Shown here: positions 35,240 to 45,398 of the stretch, piece by piece | How positions within the stretch are numbered: position 1 is the stretch's first letter | Layout: every line of letters starts with the position of its first letter | NCBI GenBank assembly: GCA_022592445.1 | Contig: JABYQR010000254.1 | Location: 1 to 64,000 of the forward strand | Origin: Cytidiella melzeri | Lineage: Eukaryota; Basidiomycota; Agaricomycetes; Polyporales; Irpicaceae | Length of the DNA: 64,000 nucleotides | Direction: 5' to 3' | Position numbers and translations under genes: made by a program | The notes under the pieces: model-generated | The model's database searches: none | Told to the model about the DNA's origin: nothing | What the model saw: only the letters and a program-made list of their open reading frames with translations

Positions 35240-35930
35240 ATCACTATTTACTACGTTAAGTTGTGCAAGGACTTTCGTAGTTTTTACACATGAAACTTTC
35301 CCAATTGCTTTGCAACCCCAGTCTAGGAGCTGCCACTCGCGGTCTGCTGTGACAGGTGCGAGATCATTGACTCGGTTGAGGAAACAATTAACCTTGTTAA
35401 CAAGTTGAAGCGCAATGGTGGTCGAGGTTGGTGTGGTTCAGGAGTTCTTCAAGCTCCGTGAGAGCTTGCAGGTGAGTGCAGACGGCGGTGAGTTTTGGCC
35501 TGAAGATACCAGCAAGATCTACCGGCAACAACTTTTTAAAGTCAATGAGTACAGGCTTGGGTGCCGCGGGGGCGGGAGTTGGCGCAGAGAGCTTTGCTAG
35601 TTGCTCTGCAAGAGTGAGCTTGTGGATATGTTGCTCAGCTAAGGTGCGGTCATGCTCCTCAGCAGCTTGTTCTCTGTAGGCTTGTGGGGAGGCGCAAAGT
35701 TGTCAGTTTTCCTCGTAACAGGGAACGGTAAGGGTAATGCCTTTGACAGGCGGCTTCTTGGACACGTACTTTGCGACGGTGACCAGGTCTTTGTCAGACC
35801 AGCGATGACGTTGACCGCTCTTATGCTTTTCAGCGAGAGCGTCAAGGAAAAATGGTGGAAGAGACCACTTGAGCTGAGGCTTAGTTGCAGGGAGGTTCTG
35901 CGAAAAATGGGGGCGCGTGTCTTTAGGCAC
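35240..35930 (-). pseudogene. G3 pre-gag reading frame, one internal stop
   Basis: The minus-strand frame contains WSLPPFFLDALAEKHKSG and DLVTVAKYVSKKP, then an in-frame TGA at 35701-35703, then in the same frame HIHKLTLAEQLAKLSAPTPA, a Pro/Ala linker, and LTAVCTHLQALTELEELL. The second half aligns by eye with the G2 pre-gag protein (EKLTLLQRIEE, PTPTPLP, MVTAACQRLEPVLKKLDA). No known domain. Decayed beyond about 35400. Confidence 0.55.
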
Positions 35931-36076
35931 TAAACAACGCGCAGGGGGTAGAAACGGACGACATAGGTGTGGCTCAACAGTATGGAAGGACCAGAGACGT
36001 ACTCGTCAAACAGGAATAAACTTTTTTAAACGGTGGGAATGGGGGAACCCAGGGTTTCACAACGATCTCAACCTAA

Positions 36077-36716
36077 TGACACGGAAACAGGGCTCAACGT
36101 GACAATCAGGGACACAAGGTGGATATCAACGAGGAGGTGGTGGCAGGCGTGTTAGCACAGTGCTCTCACCAGCTATCAGACTTTATACAAGTATCTAGCC
36201 CAGTAAAGACCAAGTTAGTATTGGGTACTACTAGCTATGTAGTACAGGAGGGGTTTGCTTACCTAGCCCAGTAAAGACCAAGAGGTCGAGATGGGGGCTA
36301 GGAGCGTACATGCAGCTGCTTATATAGACTTCGGGGACCTGCGCACAGACCATGTTAAGGGCAGGCTTTGCAAGAAGCCGTGTGAACAAAGAACAAAAGA
36401 GCTACCTAAAGGAGAACAATAGCTATTGTCTAGACCTTGCCAAAAACTTCTGCTCATGAGAGAATCTATCTAAAAGGAGACCAACTATTGTATTCCGTTC
36501 CCACACCTGTGAGAACATCCTTCCATAAAGAGAACAAAAGAAGTCCATGTGAACGGTATCTATGACGTCAAACCCTAGCTATGGGCTGAGCCATGTGGGT
36601 GTAGCCATGTGGTGTTTGTGCAGAGAAGGTTGCTATTAGGTTGCAGCCCGGAGCTTTACAGATAAAAACAAGAGGTGAATTGCAAAAATTAAGGGCTAGT
36701 TGGGCCATCCACGACA
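36077..36716 (-). repeat. G3 5' LTR (copy D), internally deleted
   Basis: 640 bp, homologous to copies A-C but lacking about 120 bp between GCCATGTGGTG and TTTGTGCAGAGAAGG. Outer end CCACGACA at 36716 abuts an old G2 LTR fragment; inner end TGACACGG at 36077 abuts the G3 leader. Confidence 0.75.
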
Positions 36717-36864
36717 CAGAGAGTTCTATCATGTGATACGCAGATAAGGAAAGGAGTGCATCAGTGCATCAGAGACAGATGGCGCATCAATTGATTAGCG
36801 CTGAAATAAGCGCTGGAATAAGCGCCTAATAAGCGCCAGCTAAGCACCTAAACGTACGTCAAAT
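36717..36864 (-). repeat. Old G2 LTR fragment, left part
   Basis: Reverse complement matches the middle of the G2 LTR (TCTATCATGTGATA, GCGCATCAATTGAT, AATAAGCGC units). It is continued on the other side of the full-length G2 element at 45213-45302. Confidence 0.75.
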
Positions 36865-37589
36865 TGTCACAGGTTTTCAATGTTTCTACAAGACTTGCCT
36901 TACCAGGCAACGGTATTATTGGGAATATTTAAGCGCTTATCCAGCGCTTATCTAGCGCTTATCCGGCGTCTATTTAGGCGCTTATCCAGCGCTTATCTGG
37001 CGCTTATCAGGCGCCTATTCCGGCGCTTATTCTCAGTGCCTATCAATTGATGCGCTGATGCGCCCTCTGTCTCTGATGCGCTGATGCGCTCCTTTCCTTA
37101 TTTGTGTATCACATGATAGAACTCTCTGGAACCTTGTGGAACTTGCTGGAACTATGATGTCATAGTTTAGAACATTCCATTAGATGATGTCATAGTTCAT
37201 AGAACCTTCTGGAAAAGTCTAGCCTTGTCTTAGAACAAGCTAGAACAAGTCTAGCCTTGGAGCTGGGTCATGGGGTCAGGTCATGGGGACAAATGCTATT
37301 GGTTGATTATTGAAGTGGCACCACTAGGGCATAGGGCATGCTTAGTAAGGTAGATTACTTCGCTTACTCATGTAGGTATTAGGGGTCTTAGGGTAGTACC
37401 TGGGGTCCTCCCCTTCATGTATATATAGAGGCACTCCTGAGGGCATATCCCCTCAGTCTTATCCACTCTGTTGATAAAGGACTACCTTGTACTCTCCAGT
37501 ACTTCGCTCACCACACCTCTTACACTCTATCTCACTATCTCCCCTTCAAGTTTAACAACTATCTGGTGAGTGTAACCTTAACTGTTACA
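36865..37589 (+). repeat. G2 5' LTR
   Basis: 725 bp, TGTCACAGGTTT...AACTGTTACA. The 5' third carries an array of GCGCTTATC(C/T)(A/G)-type ~11-12 bp units (36931-37040). TATA-like TGTATATATAGAGG near 37418. The sequence just inside (TTTGGATAAGACTGC, from 37590) should be the primer-binding site; I could not match it to a tRNA. Confidence 0.9.
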
Positions 37590-38170
37590 TTTGGATAAGA
37601 CTGCCCCTACTCCCTCACGTCTCTGGACGTGCTGGAGGTTTCTTTCCCTTTCTTCTAGGTCTTGTGCCTGTGCGTGGGCCCCTTTACAAACCCTCTAGAC
37701 ATAGAGGTAGCCGGACCATAGGCTTTAAGTGGTAGTCATGTCTAGGCTTTGCCTTGATGTGCACAACTTGAATCACCCTCTCGCCCGACGCTCCTAGAGC
37801 TGATCAGAGCAGGGGTTGGCATTATGCCAACATGATGAAAGTGTGCCTCCCCACAGGCGATAGTGGAGTCTGGTGTCAGACAGCTCGTTATAAGAGCTAG
37901 ACAACAGGACTTGAAGCCCATGAGTGCCTAGGCACGAAGACGGGTAACTTGTTCTGGCCGGACTTAGGGTCAGTGTAATACTGATCCGCCAACCATTTGC
38001 CGCACGGGTGGAACCGTGACAGAGATCCTATACACCACCGGACCTGGAGAGAGAGTCCAGGCCGACGCCGGCACTACCCCACGCACACACAGGACCTCTC
38101 CTTTATGGAGATTTTGTTCCGCACACCACTGAGCTGACAAGCTCATCACACTTTGTCACACACAGTCACC
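37590..38170 (+). other. G2 untranslated leader
   Basis: About 580 bp between the 5' LTR and the first ORF with no open frame of note; it presumably holds the primer-binding and packaging signals. An ACCATGC start context lies at its right end. Confidence 0.55.
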
Positions 38171-38950
38171 ATGCCTCTCTCCCGCTTCATCGCTGCTAGG
38201 TCTGGCCGCAAGGCCCCCTACTCTGTCCCTGTCCGCAACGAAGTCACTGGACTTCAAGAACGCCTCTCAGTCTCCAAGGAGACTCTTGACAAGTTCAAGG
38301 ATGCTGGCAAGCCTCGCCGGCTTAAGTATCCCGACAACAAGCCTCTCATCAAGAGGATCGACCTCGAGGAGCAGGCTCGCACCACCATCGAGCATGAGGA
38401 GAACCAGGATCGTATGAGACAGGTCTCTCACCTCATGTCTCAACTCAGCCTTCTCGACCGCATCGAGAAGCAGGAGAAGGAAAAGGCTGAAAAGCTTACC
38501 CTTCTCCAGCGTATTGAGGAGCGCAATCAACGCGCTTACATTCCCACTCCCACTCCGCTCCCCGCTTCTCTACACTTCCGTAAGACGAAGCTTATACTTC
38601 GTCAACAGGAATTCGAACCAATGGTCACGGCAGCTTGCCAACGGCTTGAGCCTGTGCTCAAGAAGTTGGATGCATCTTTCGCGAGTGGTGGGCAATCTTC
38701 TAGCCACCAGCTCAACATTCGTCGAGAAAAAGCACAGCTGCTGATCGGTCGTGTCTTCATGATCGAACAATGGTTCAAGGAGAATCATACGGACAAGATG
38801 TCGAATAGGGAATGGAGGATGCTAAAAAAGGACTTGAAGGGTTTAGGCAGGATTAGTTTTATAGACATACATCGGAGATGGGGTTACATACTAGAATTGC
38901 TAGAAGGGCTGTTCGACATGAACGCCTTTGTATATGCGGAAATGGAATAA
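38171..38950 (+). CDS. G2 pre-gag ORF, 259-residue protein of unknown function
   Basis: Uninterrupted ORF between leader and gag, first ATG at 38171 in context CACCATGC, TAA at 38948-38950. It is rich in Lys, Arg, Glu and Leu. Residues about 1-60 are basic; 70-125 form a probable helical/coiled-coil stretch (ARTTIEHEENQDRMRQ; EKQEKEKAEKLTLLQRIEE). A Pro linker PTPTPLP follows near 132-138, then a helical C-terminal half (MVTAACQRLEPVLKKLDA, WRMLKKDLKGLG, GYILELLEGLFDMN). No Cys/His knuckle, no protease or RT motif, no signal peptide. It is the only long frame in G2 without an indel. Counterparts lie at the same place in G1 (20581-21402) and G3 (35930-35240). A role in particle assembly or host interaction is possible but not shown. 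Confidence 0.7.
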   Translation: MPLSRFIAARSGRKAPYSVPVRNEVTGLQERLSVSKETLDKFKDAGKPRRLKYPDNKPLIKRIDLEEQARTTIEHEENQDRMRQVSHLMSQLSLLDRIEKQEKEKAEKLTLLQRIEERNQRAYIPTPTPLPASLHFRKTKLILRQQEFEPMVTAACQRLEPVLKKLDASFASGGQSSSHQLNIRREKAQLLIGRVFMIEQWFKENHTDKMSNREWRMLKKDLKGLGRISFIDIHRRWGYILELLEGLFDMNAFVYAEME

Positions 38951-39120
38951 AATGTATGGGCTGACAAGCCTCATTTTATTTGGTGACAACTTCCTGAAAA
39001 GGATTTAATGTGTGAAAACAACTCTGACAAGAGTTCAATGTGTGAAAAGTGGTGTTTCTCTTCTTCTTATACTAGAAATAGTATTTCGCTTATCCTTTGC
39101 TAACTAAGAAATTAGAAGCA

Positions 39121-40573
39121 ATGGCCACTCAATCTAACGCCGGATCCAACGCTGCCCCCGCTGCTGCCTCTCACCTCACCCACTCTGTTCCTTTGGCAAG
39201 ATCACGCCAATTGTTTACAACCCTTCGGTGGAAACTTTGAGCAGCATATTTCCACAACCTGAACACGGCCCAAAGGGCTTTACTCGTACGGTTGAAGGAG
39301 GAGCAACTGCTGCCATCGTCCATAACATGATGAATCAAATGGTTCTTATCTGGAACAACCAGCTGTCTCTCCTGGAGGATAACCTCCAGGAATACGTCGA
39401 TAAGGTCGCTCAAGACCTATATTCGCAGTCCGCTGCTGACACCCAAGTCCAGCGGATGGACACTGACCTGGATATGGTCAAAACGACGATCACAAATGTG
39501 GTCAACCAGATCAACCAGCTTCCCTTGTCTCAAGGACAAGGAGGATCCTCGCGCCAGCCCAAGATTGGCGAACCCCCGGAGTTCAACGGCACTGACGGCA
39601 AGGTCAAGTTCAACGAGTGGTTGAACAAAATCTCTCTGTGGCTTGTCCACGAGAACGTTGCTACTGACAGGCAACGTATTGCCGTCGCGATGAACCGGCT
39701 CTCAGGCGCGGCGGCTCAATACATGGAGCCGTGGATCAAGAAGCTGACGAAGGGTCAGACAATCGGAACGTGGGAAGAGTTCGAGAACGAGCTCAAGGTA
39801 CATACGGTCAACGGGATGACAAGGAGGGCGCTCGAAAGGAGCTTAACGCCTTGTTCAATAACACGGATCTGGCCACAAGAACTTCGTCAAGTACGCGGAA
39901 CGTTTCCGTACACTTGGCAGGCTTTCTGGATACGAGGACGACTTGCTTATTCACAAGCTCAAGCACGTCATCGAGAAGGACATGAGGCTCGTCATGATCG
40001 GAAAAGATGAAAATCAAATTCCGACAACTTGGCCTCAGTTCCTCGACCTCTTGCTGACATCCACAAGAAGGTCTATCCAGAAAAGCACAGGGCCAGATCT
40101 TTGCGAAGGAAAAGGATACGTCCACTCCTATGGAGGTGGACGCTGCGGATAAAAGAAGAAGAAGAACGAGAAGCGGAACAAGGGCAAAGGCAAGGAGGTG
40201 AACTCGACTGAAAAGTCGGAAAAGTTCTGCCACATCCATAAGTCGAAAGGACACAATACGGATGAGTGCAACCTCAACGGCCTGAAGAAGAAGCCCGATG
40301 AAAGAAGAAGGAGGTGAAGAAGGATGGAAAGTCTTCGGCGCCGAAGAAGATTCGGGCAGCAGATGCCGAGGACTCGGGACGGACAGCGAGGCCGAAGCCC
40401 CTAAGGCTTCGTCGTCTAAAACAAAAAACGTAAATACCGCGCGCCTAGATTGGCGGCTCATATGAGGAGGTTCCAACGGAAGATGATGAACCTTCGACTC
40501 CTCACCCGTCCCCTGACAAGGGTAAAGGGAAAAAGCCGACCAAGGGCAAGGATTTTTTCCGGAGCGTCATGTG
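39121..40573 (+). pseudogene. G2 gag, frameshifted
   Basis: Starts with ATG at 39121 (MATQSNAGSNAAPAAAS). The frame changes near 39190, after which 39213-39830 is open: YNPSVETLSSIFPQPEHG, a coiled stretch, PKIGEPPEFNGTDGKVKFNE (capsid start) and MEPWIKKLTKGQTIGTWEEF. Further frame changes near 39825, 39895, 40025 and 40295 distribute the capsid C-terminal part (GARKELNALFNNTDL; DKDMRLVMIGKDENQIPTTW in corrected reading) and a Lys-rich nucleocapsid tail with PMEVDAADK and FCHIHKSKGHNTDEC, a CX2-3HX4HX4C-type knuckle. All breaks are single-base. Confidence 0.75.
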
Positions 40574-43500
40574 ACTCCCTGCGAACATGAACGCTTAGGC
40601 CCTGATACCCTCGATCTTTGTACCGTAGATACTGTCAAAAATGTAGCGCGTTCAAAGAATTCATTTTTTCTACCGGTTACAATTTGGGTATATGGAAAGA
40701 AAGTGCAGGTCGAAGCTCTGGTAGATTCAGGAGCCACAACCACGTTCATCAGTAAGTCAGTGGTTGAAAGTAACAATCTGGTAACAAATCAACTGGCATC
40801 ACCGTTTAACGTCATCAACGTCGACGGTACTCCCAATAAAGATGGTCAAATCACTCACTCAGTACGTGCATACCTAGAAATAGGTTGCACAGAGCAAGAC
40901 AACACATGCTCGTTACTGATCTCGGTAGTAAACAAATGATTATCGGGATGACCTTCTTACGCCGCCACAATCCGGAGATAGATTGGGCAAATGGCGAGTG
41001 GAGATTTACCAGATGTCCTGAACTCTGTGCCCCAAGAGCTCGTAAAAACATCACTGTAACTCAAGAAGAGATCGATGAACTTGAGTTACCTAAGGGACGT
41101 TCGGTGTCAGACAACCTGGACGGAATAGGAAATGTCGACCCGGACAACCCTCACATCCACTGGATTGACTTAGACGATCCAGAAGACCAAGAAATAGCAG
41201 AAATAATCGCTGAACTTTCTGGAAAGGAAGATGAGGGATTTGAAGACGGCTTTGACGAACAGGAGTCCGTCAATTGGAAACCATTAGTACCGAAATATCT
41301 TTGGGAATTTGGTGACGTCTTTTCAAAGAAAAAATCAGAACGCATGCCGTTACGCAAACCGTACGATCACGCGATCGAATTTGAGGAAGGTGCCTCCCTT
41401 CCCAAAGCGGCTAAACTATACCCGCTGTCTCCAATGGAAAAGAATTCTCTAGATCAATGGATCGAAGAGGAACTCCGAAAAGGTTACATCCGCAAATCGA
41501 AAAGTCCGATTGCAGCACCTGTGTTCTTCGTCAAGAAGAAAGATGGCTCGTTGCGCTTGTGCAAGACTACCGAAAACTGAACGACATCACGGTGAAAAAC
41601 CGGTACCCCATACCTCGCATCAACGATTTAATCAATTCGTTAAGCAAGGCTAAGGTCTTCTCAAAGATTGATCTTAGATGGGGATACAATAACGTTCGCA
41701 TCCGAAAGGGTGACGAATGGAAGACGGCGTTCATCACACACCGTGGCCTTTTCGAAGCCAAGGTGATGTACTTCGGTTTCAGCAACGCACCTGCAACGTT
41801 CCAAGCCATGATGAATGAAATTCTGAGTGATTTGATCTTAGAAGGACATGTCATGGTGTATCTCGACGACATCCTCATCTTCACTGAAGACAAGAAGGAA
41901 AACCGTCGCATCACACAGGAAGTGCTCAAGCGTCTACGCGAGAACGATCTATTTGCCAAACCGGAAAAATGCTTTTTTGAAAAAGATCGCATTGAGTACC
42001 TAGGCATGATCATTTCTCACGGACACATCGAGATGGATCCAGCCAAACTCACCGGAGTTACTGAGTGGCCGCGACCTGAAAAGGTTAAGCAAGTCCAAGC
42101 CTTCTTAGGCTTCGCCAATTTCTATCGGCGTTTCATCAAGGACTTTGCTAAACATGCGAAACCGCTCACTATTCTTACAAAGAAGGACCAACCCTGGATC
42201 TGGAAAGATGCTCAGGAACAGGCCTTCCAAAGTCTGAAACAGGCTTTTACGTCAGCACCCATTCTGAGGATACCAGATGACGAAAACCCTTTCCGTCTGG
42301 AAACAGACGCTAGCGACTTTGCTACAGGAGCGGTATATCACAACTGGACCCAGCTGACAAGCTGTGGCATCCAGTAGCCTTCTACTCTAAATCACTCAAC
42401 GTCCATGAACGTAATTATGAGATATACGATAAAGAGTTGTTGGCTATTATCCGCGCCCTGGAAGAGTATCGTCAACATCTGGAGGGACATCCGATTACCG
42501 TAGAAATATGGTCGGATCACCAAAACCTGACATATTTCAGGAATGCCCAGAAGCTGACTCGGAGACAAGCGCGATGGGCGTTATACCTCACGCGATTTAA
42601 TTTCGTGCTCCGGCACAAACCCGGAAAGACCATGCTTACCGCAGATCCTCTGTCCAGGAGGCCAGATCATGAAGAGGGGGTAAATTCCGATAACGAGGAC
42701 AAAATTCTCCTTAAACCCGAGTTTTTTGCCATCTCTGCTATCGAAAACTCTCATGACTCGCCTATCAACGATGATGAAATCCTAAGACGGGTCAAGGAAG
42801 CACTCATGAACGACGAAGTTACCAAGGACTATCAGCAGTTACTTAACTCTGGTCCTAGGGAGTTCAAGAAATCACTAGAGGAATGGAATTTTGAGAACGG
42901 ATTACTCCTATACCGTGGAAAAGTCTACATCCCCAAAGATCAGAAATTAGATCTGAGACGCCAAATCATCCAGATGCATCACGATCTACCTTCTGCCGGA
43001 CATCCTGGCAGATGGAAAACGTACGAACTGATCTCGAGAAACTACTGGTGGCCAGGTTTAACCACTGATGTCAAGAAATACGTGACAGGCTGTGACACAT
43101 GTCAGCGGATGAAGACTCGTCCGCAACAGCCTTATGGACCACTCATCCCTAATCCGGTTCCGGCCGAACCATGGGATATCATGACTGTCGACTTGATTAC
43201 TCAGTTACCGGAGTCTGATGGCTTCAATGCTATCTGCGTAGTCGTAGACCGCCTCACTAAAAGGGCGCACTTCTTCCCTATTGTAAACGAGTTCTCGGCA
43301 AAGATCTTGCAGCTCTACTCTATGAGAGAGTCTGGACCCTTCACGGGTTACCTTTGCAAATCATTTCCGACCGAGGTCCACAATTCGCAGCAGATTTATT
43401 CCAGGAATGGTGTAAAATGCTAGGGATAGAATCTACGATGACTACTGCATATCATCCGCAGACTGATGGTCAAACTGAACGAGTTAATCAAACGCTCGAA

Positions 43501-44252
43501 CAGTACCTGCGTTGTTACGTTGATCAACTACATGACGACTGGGCTAGACTGCTCAGTTCGGCTGAGTTCGCATACAACAATGCAGCGCACGAGGGAACTA
43601 AGCACTCGCCTTTCTACCTCGAATACGGCAGACACCCTAGAGCTGGTCCAACGCTCACTAAGGACCTGAAAAGGTCTGACATGAATGACATCATGTGGAA
43701 CCGCTTGCAAGCTCAAGAGCATGCTAAGGCGGCGTTACAACTTGCGGCTGAACGCATGAAATGGTACTATGACAAGCACGTCCAGAAGGTCCCTTCAACG
43801 AAGGCGATCAGGTCATGCTAGATCTGAGAGACTACCAAAAATCTGGACATAAGCTGTCAGCCAAGTACTATGGCCCATTCAAGATTGCTGAAAAGCTCTC
43901 GCCGGTCACATTCAGACTGGAATGGCCCGAACGTTCACCAAGGATACACCCTGTATTCCATGCAAGCAAGTTGGTACCGTATAACGAACCTGAATTCGAA
44001 GGCCAAAAGCTGGAGATGCCTCCGCCAGATATCATCGACGGAGAAGAAGAATACGAAGTCGAGAAGATTCTCAAGTCAAGACGTACAGGTCGTGCCAAAA
44101 AGCTTCAGTATTACATACGCTGGAAAGGCTACGGACCGAACGACGACACGTGGGAACCTGTAGAAAACATCACGCACGCTCAAGAAGCGATCAAGAAATT
44201 CTACGACGATCATCCCCGAGCTATTCGCTCAGCTACGATTTACTGTGTATAA
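40571..44252 (+). pseudogene. G2 pol: protease, RT, RNase H, integrase, chromodomain
   Basis: Protease (ALVDSGATTTFISKSVVE at about 40715-40770). After a frame change near 40900, GMTFLRRHNPEIDWANGEW. RT from 41340, frame change near 41555, with FGFSNAPATFQAMMNEIL and an intact YLDDILIF at about 41857-41880. RNase H (LETDASDFATGAV at about 42298; frame change near 42340; LAIIRALEEYRQHLEG). Integrase zinc region HHDLPSAGHPGRW and CDTCQRMK (42975-43110), core start WDIMTVDLITQL (43170), frame change near 43350, then IISDRGPQFAADLFQEW and AYHPQTDGQTERVNQTLEQY. Frame change near 43812, then the chromodomain (YYIRWKGYGPNDDTWEP), stop at 44250-44252. Key catalytic residues are present; only about five single-base breaks separate it from one polyprotein. 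Confidence 0.85.
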
Positions 44253-44488
44253 GTCACGAACAACACACCAAGGATCATCCACGATCCAATGACGCAACCG
44301 AGGAGGGTACGGACTAGACTACCATCAGCCAATGAGGTGTGAACCCCGTCAGGGGCGTCGGTAGAAGCCGCTAGAGTCACTCGGAACTGCTTAGGCACCC
44401 TCTTGACAATGGTGAAAAAGTGGACTCAATGACCAAGGTGTTCGTTCAAAACTCTTTGCACGGAGTTCAAAGCAAGAAGGGGGGGTAA

Positions 44489-45212
44489 TGTCACAGATTT
44501 TCAATGTTTCTACAAGACTTGCCTTACCAGGCAACGGTATTATTGGGAATATTTAAGCGCTTGTCAAGCGCTTATCCAGCGCTTATCCGGCGTCTATTTA
44601 GGCGCTTATCCAGCGCTTATCTGGCGCTTATCAGGCGCCTATTCCGGCGCTTATTCTCAGTGCCTATCAATTGATGCGCTGATGCGCCTCTGTCTCTGAT
44701 GCGCTGATGCGCTCCTTTCCTTATCTGTGTATCACATGATAGAACTCTCTGGAACCTTGTGGAACTTGCTGGAACTATGATGTCATAGTATAGAACATTC
44801 CATTAGATGATGTCATAGTTCATAGAACCTTCTGGAAAAGTCTAGCCTTGTCTTAGAACAAGCTAGAACAAGTCTAGCCTTGGAGCTGGGTCATGGGGTC
44901 AGGTCATGGGGACAATTGCTATTGGTTGATTATTGAAGTGGCACCACTAGGGCATAGGGCATGCTTAGTAAGGTAGATTACTTCGCTTACTCATGTAGGT
45001 ATTAGGGGTCTTAGGGTAGTACCTGGGGTCCTCCCCTTCATGTATATATAGAGGCACTCCTGAGGGCATATCCCCTCAGTCTTATCCACTCTGTTGATAA
45101 AGGACTACCTTGTACTCTCCAGTACTTCGCTCACCACACCTCTTACACTCTATCTCACTATCTCCCCTTCAAGTTTAACAACTATCTGGTGAGTGTAACC
45201 TTAACTGTTACA
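44489..45212 (+). repeat. G2 3' LTR
   Basis: 724 bp, TGTCACAGATTT...AACTGTTACA, preceded by the purine tract. Differences from the 5' LTR include three or four changes in the GCGCTTAT array and a one-base indel in GCGCC(C)TCTG. Confidence 0.9.
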
Positions 45213-45302
45213 CAAATAAGTGCTGGATAAGCGCCTAAAAATTCCCAATAATACCGTTGCCTGGTAAGGCAAGTCTTGTAGAAACATTGAAAATCTGTGA
45301 CA
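45213..45302 (-). repeat. Old G2 LTR fragment, right part (LTR 5' end)
   Basis: Reverse complement begins TGTCACAGATTTTCAATG at 45302 and continues into the AATAAGTGC units up to the G2 insertion site. Together with 36717-36864 it forms the target LTR. Confidence 0.8.
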
Positions 45303-45398
45303 GTACCGGTGGACGGGGGCTTTCTTGCAAATGTCAGCCACACTAACACCTTCATTATGCAGAGTCCAAATTTGGGCCTTTATTTGGTAGGGGTACAT
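45303..45398 (-). pseudogene. Tc1/mariner-like transposase N-terminal fragment
   Basis: The minus strand, from an ATG at 45396-45398, encodes about 31 residues with IKAQIWTLHNEGVSVADIC, resembling the first helix-turn-helix of Tc1/mariner-type transposases (sequence-specific TIR binding). It is cut at 45302 by the old G2 LTR; no catalytic part is found. Confidence 0.4.

Larger units (their letters stand above)
28187..36716 (-). mobile_element. Ty3/gypsy element G3 (chromovirus type), defective
   Basis: Minus-strand order from right to left: LTR D (36716-36077), pre-gag frame, gag with zinc knuckle, protease, an inserted family X LTR, RT, RNase H, integrase, chromodomain, purine tract and LTR C (28927-28187). 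The outer 5-mers differ (ACCCA at 28182-28186, CAGAG at 36717-36721), so the two LTRs probably come from two different insertions joined by recombination. Confidence 0.8.
36865..45212 (+). mobile_element. Ty3/gypsy element G2, full length with both LTRs
   Basis: 8.35 kb. LTRs 36865-37589 and 44489-45212 differ at roughly ten positions by eye (about 1%), purine tract AGAAGGGGGGGTAA at 44475-44488, and a perfect 5-bp duplication CAAAT at 36860-36864 and 45213-45217. Gene order: 5' LTR, leader, pre-gag ORF, gag, protease, RT, RNase H, integrase, chromodomain, 3' LTR. It is the youngest large insertion seen, placed inside an older G2 LTR lying in the opposite orientation. gag and pol nevertheless contain about ten single-base frame changes. 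Confidence 0.92.

Noticed and set aside
21007..35703. TGA inside the pre-gag frames of both G1 and G3 as a recoding signal
   Set aside because: The two stops are at different places in the frame and G2 has none; ordinary decay is more likely.
40880..40940. Programmed frameshift between protease and the rest of pol in G2
   Set aside because: Several other one-base breaks occur in the same element with no common slippery site, so random indels explain it better.
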